64,000 nt of DNA, taken from CATQHL01 sp965242895. GTDB lineage: Bacteria; Actinomycetota; Acidimicrobiia; Acidimicrobiales; CATQHL01. The notes under the pieces are model-generated. The model saw only the letters and a program-made list of their open reading frames with translations, searched no databases and had not been told where the DNA came from. A program made the position numbers and the translations under genes. This document shows, piece after piece, positions 62,098 to 64,000 of this stretch (positions are counted from its first letter, which is position 1; the number at the start of each line of letters is the position of its first letter). Where the stretch lies: the NCBI GenBank assembly GCA_965242895.1, contig OZ251507.1, positions 1,054,001 to 1,118,000 on the forward strand, read 5' to 3'.

Positions 62098-64000
62098 TCA
62101 GGAAAGCATGACGATCAGGTTGCCGAGACCGTCCACTTGCGCTTTTCCGTTAGGCGGCACCAGCGCAGTCGAGTCGTATTCGACCACAATGGAAGGACCT
62201 GCAAACTCCTTGCCGGTCGCGATCTTGCTGCGCGAGTAGAAACTGGTGGCCTGACTGCCAAAGCGCGGCCCGAAGTAGACCTCGTGCTCGTCGATCAGTG
62301 CGTCACCGATTTCGCCTTCGCGCACGACGCCGGAAGCCAACTCGATGTGCGGCAACGGCCCGGTGCCTCGCACCCTGAGATTGACTATGTCGACGGCCTG
62401 CTCTCCCTCGTAGTCGTATCCGTAGGTTCGGCGGTGCTCGGCGTGAAACGCCCCGACGGTCGCTTCGACACTTTCGGACGTCATCGGCCCGTCGGGGATT
62501 TGAATGGTGAGTTCGGTCGCCATCCCCACGTAGCAAAGATCGGCCAACCTGCTGGTGCGGGATTCCGCAATCCCCTGCCCTTTGATTTCGACGTCGACCT
62601 TGTCCTCCATCTCCAAGAAGGCGACTTCTAGGTTTGCCGGTACGCAGTCTGAAGCTCGCGAGTTGACAGTCTGAACGGCGCTCGCCTGGATATCAGCGGC
62701 CAAAAGGCCTAGACAAGAGCCCAGCCCTGGCCTGGGCGGGATGACGATTTTGCGAATTCCAAGTTGCTCGGCCAACTCCGCTGCGTGCAGCGGCCCGGCT
62801 CCCCCGTAAGCAAACAACGAGTATTCGCGGGGGTCTCGCCCCCGGGCTATCGAGACTTGCCTCACGGCTCCCGCCATTTTGGCGGCGGCCAGCTGAAGGA
62901 TGCCGTACGCGAACTCCTCGGGGCTCAACGAGATCTTGGCGCCCACATCTCTAACCACGCCCAGGGCGGCCTCTGCGTCGAGCGGCATATCGCCTCCCAG
63001 CAGATAAGCAGGGATGCGACCGAGCACGAGGTTGGCGTCTGTGACAGTGGGGCTTGAGCCGCCCTTTCCGTAGCAGACCGGGCCCGGGTCGGCGCCAGCG
63101 CTCTCCGGGCCTACTCGCAGACGGTTGCCCGTACCGAGAGTGGCGATTGAACCGCCGCCGGCTCCGATTGACACTATGTCGATTGACGGCATGCCCATCG
63201 GGTAGATGTCGAGCAAACCTGTGGTGGTAAGCAGAGGTTTGCCGTCTTCAACCAAGGCGACGTCGGTAGAGGTGCCGCCCATGTCGTATGTGAGGACTTT
63301 GTCTTCGCCGATGCTCTCGGCCAGCCAACCCATCCCGAGAACCCCGGCGCTCGGCCCTGAATAGGCGATGGCGGCCGGCTGCTGAACAACTTTGTCGCTC
63401 TGCGACAGGCCGCCCGAGGAACGCATCAGCAGCAAAGGCGCGGAATAGCCCTCTGACTTCAATCTGCTTCGCAGGTTGTTTAGATAATCCGCTACGAGCG
63501 GCATTAGGGCGGCGTTCAGACACGTCGTCATCGCCCGCTCGTATTCACGGAATTCCGGCAATACGTCCGACGAAACTGTAAGGAAGCATTCAGGGTAAAC
63601 CGCCTGGAAGATTTCACGCGCCCGCCGCTCGTGCGAAGGGTCTAGGTAGCTGTGCATGAGGCACATGGCAACAGCGGAGATGCCCTTTTCTTTGTAGAAC
63701 TCCGCTGCGGTCCGCACGTCGTCCTCGTTCAGTTCCTCGAGAACGTCTCCGGTGTGAGTGATGCGTTCGCGCACCTGCTGCACGTTTTCTAAAGGAACCA
63801 CGCGCGGCGGTTTGACCCAGGCGTAGATGGCGCCCCAGTCACCCGGAACGGTCTGACGGGCGATCTCGATGATCTCCCTGTATCCCTGCGTGACTATCAG
63901 ACCCAGGGGCGGCCAGCGCTTCTGAAGGACGGCGTTAAGAGCGACGGTGGTTCCGTGGTGCAGGCTGACTACATCCGCAGGCGCAAAGCCGGCGGCGGAC
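62098..64000 (-). CDS. hyuA: Hydantoinase/oxoprolinase subunit A, N-terminus outside the window
   Basis: ATPase-like subunit A of the hydantoinase/oxoprolinase family, visible for about 633 residues; the start is beyond the right edge. A GTG at 63801 is internal. Continuous family sequence reaches the edge: VSLHHGTTVALNAVLQKRWP and VTQGYREIIEIARQ. Later motifs are YDMGGTSTDVALVEDG (nucleotide-binding acidic motif) and VSIGAGGGSIATLGTG. It is the first gene of the cluster hyuA-hyuB-nitrilase-copper amine oxidase-bicupin-SnoaL, with 82 bases before hyuB. True substrate unknown. Confidence 0.93.
   Translation of the reverse strand, partial: SAAGFAPADVVSLHHGTTVALNAVLQKRWPPLGLIVTQGYREIIEIARQTVPGDWGAIYAWVKPPRVVPLENVQQVRERITHTGDVLEELNEDDVRTAAEFYKEKGISAVAMCLMHSYLDPSHERRAREIFQAVYPECFLTVSSDVLPEFREYERAMTTCLNAALMPLVADYLNNLRSRLKSEGYSAPLLLMRSSGGLSQSDKVVQQPAAIAYSGPSAGVLGMGWLAESIGEDKVLTYDMGGTSTDVALVEDGKPLLTTTGLLDIYPMGMPSIDIVSIGAGGGSIATLGTGNRLRVGPESAGADPGPVCYGKGGSSPTVTDANLVLGRIPAYLLGGDMPLDAEAALGVVRDVGAKISLSPEEFAYGILQLAAAKMAGAVRQVSIARGRDPREYSLFAYGGAGPLHAAELAEQLGIRKIVIPPRPGLGSCLGLLAADIQASAVQTVNSRASDCVPANLEVAFLEMEDKVDVEIKGQGIAESRTSRLADLCYVGMATELTIQIPDGPMTSESVEATVGAFHAEHRRTYGYDYEGEQAVDIVNLRVRGTGPLPHIELASGVVREGEIGDALIDEHEVYFGPRFGSQATSFYSRSKIATGKEFAGPSIVVEYDSTALVPPNGKAQVDGLGNLIVMLS

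Overview
The window is a high-GC chromosomal segment with several clearly AT-richer islands. Its gene content suggests a marine or host-associated actinobacterium, most likely of the class Acidimicrobiia. The evidence is two PPOX-type F420-dependent oxidoreductase candidates and a Ddn-like deazaflavin reductase, a two-subunit methylmalonyl-CoA mutase with MeaB, an LppM/DUF3153-like lipoprotein, a form I aerobic CO dehydrogenase, a HisD-like sulfopropanediol dehydrogenase, and a family of secreted plant-type leucine-rich-repeat (LRR) proteins of the kind often seen in sponge symbionts. The assignment is inference from gene content. No rRNA, tRNA, CRISPR array or insertion sequence was seen.

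Layout. 1-4.1 kb: an AT-rich accessory stretch with a partial N6-adenine DNA methyltransferase, a duplicated-domain lipoprotein and a TcmP protein. 4.1-11.9 kb (minus): an acidic LppM-like lipoprotein, then mcmB-mcmA-(small Gly-rich ORF)-meaB, transcribed from 11.9 kb leftward with overlapping start and stop codons. 11.9-16.6 kb (plus): two tandemly duplicated sorbosone/aldose dehydrogenase lipoproteins and a GlcD-like FAD oxidase. 16.6-19.9 kb: a DUF433/VapC45-like toxin-antitoxin module and a partial copy of it, interleaved with a full MaoC hydratase gene and a fragment of it. 20-28.7 kb: an alcohol dehydrogenase, a beta-lactamase-like lipoprotein, a class II aldolase, a Ddn-like reductase, a D12-class DNA methyltransferase, an SDR without its catalytic Tyr, a PPOX protein and an XdhC-YHS fusion. 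28.7-32.6 kb (minus): coxM-coxS-coxL, continuing into xdhC. 32.9-36.2 kb (plus): HpsN-like dehydrogenase, SDR and NagZ-like lipoprotein. 36.5-47.2 kb (minus): five paralogous secreted LRR proteins, with a membrane protein and a secreted trypsin-like protease between the fourth and fifth. 47.5-50.4 kb: a DUF1156 DNA methyltransferase split by a 29-base poly-G run. 50.6-54.6 kb: SDR, glutaryl-CoA-type dehydrogenase, VapBC and PPOX protein. 54.7-64 kb (minus): a catabolic cluster hyuA-hyuB-nitrilase-copper amine oxidase-bicupin-SnoaL, followed by a separate DapB-like dehydrogenase.

How the genes work together. Metabolism looks like aerobic heterotrophy on small organic compounds (propionyl/methylmalonyl-CoA, glutaryl-CoA, amines, hydantoin or oxoproline-like amides, possibly the sulfonate DHPS), with CO as a supplementary electron donor.

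Three genome-level patterns stand out. First, low-complexity Pro/Ser/Gly inserts interrupt otherwise conserved enzymes, often with visible DNA direct repeats. Second, at least six genes have a second copy of their own stop-codon region just downstream of the real stop. Third, there is repeated tandem or segmental duplication: the GSDH pair, the TA/MaoC unit and the LRR family with 3 to 12 repeats per gene. The LRR array and the poly-G methyltransferase are the best candidates for something new.
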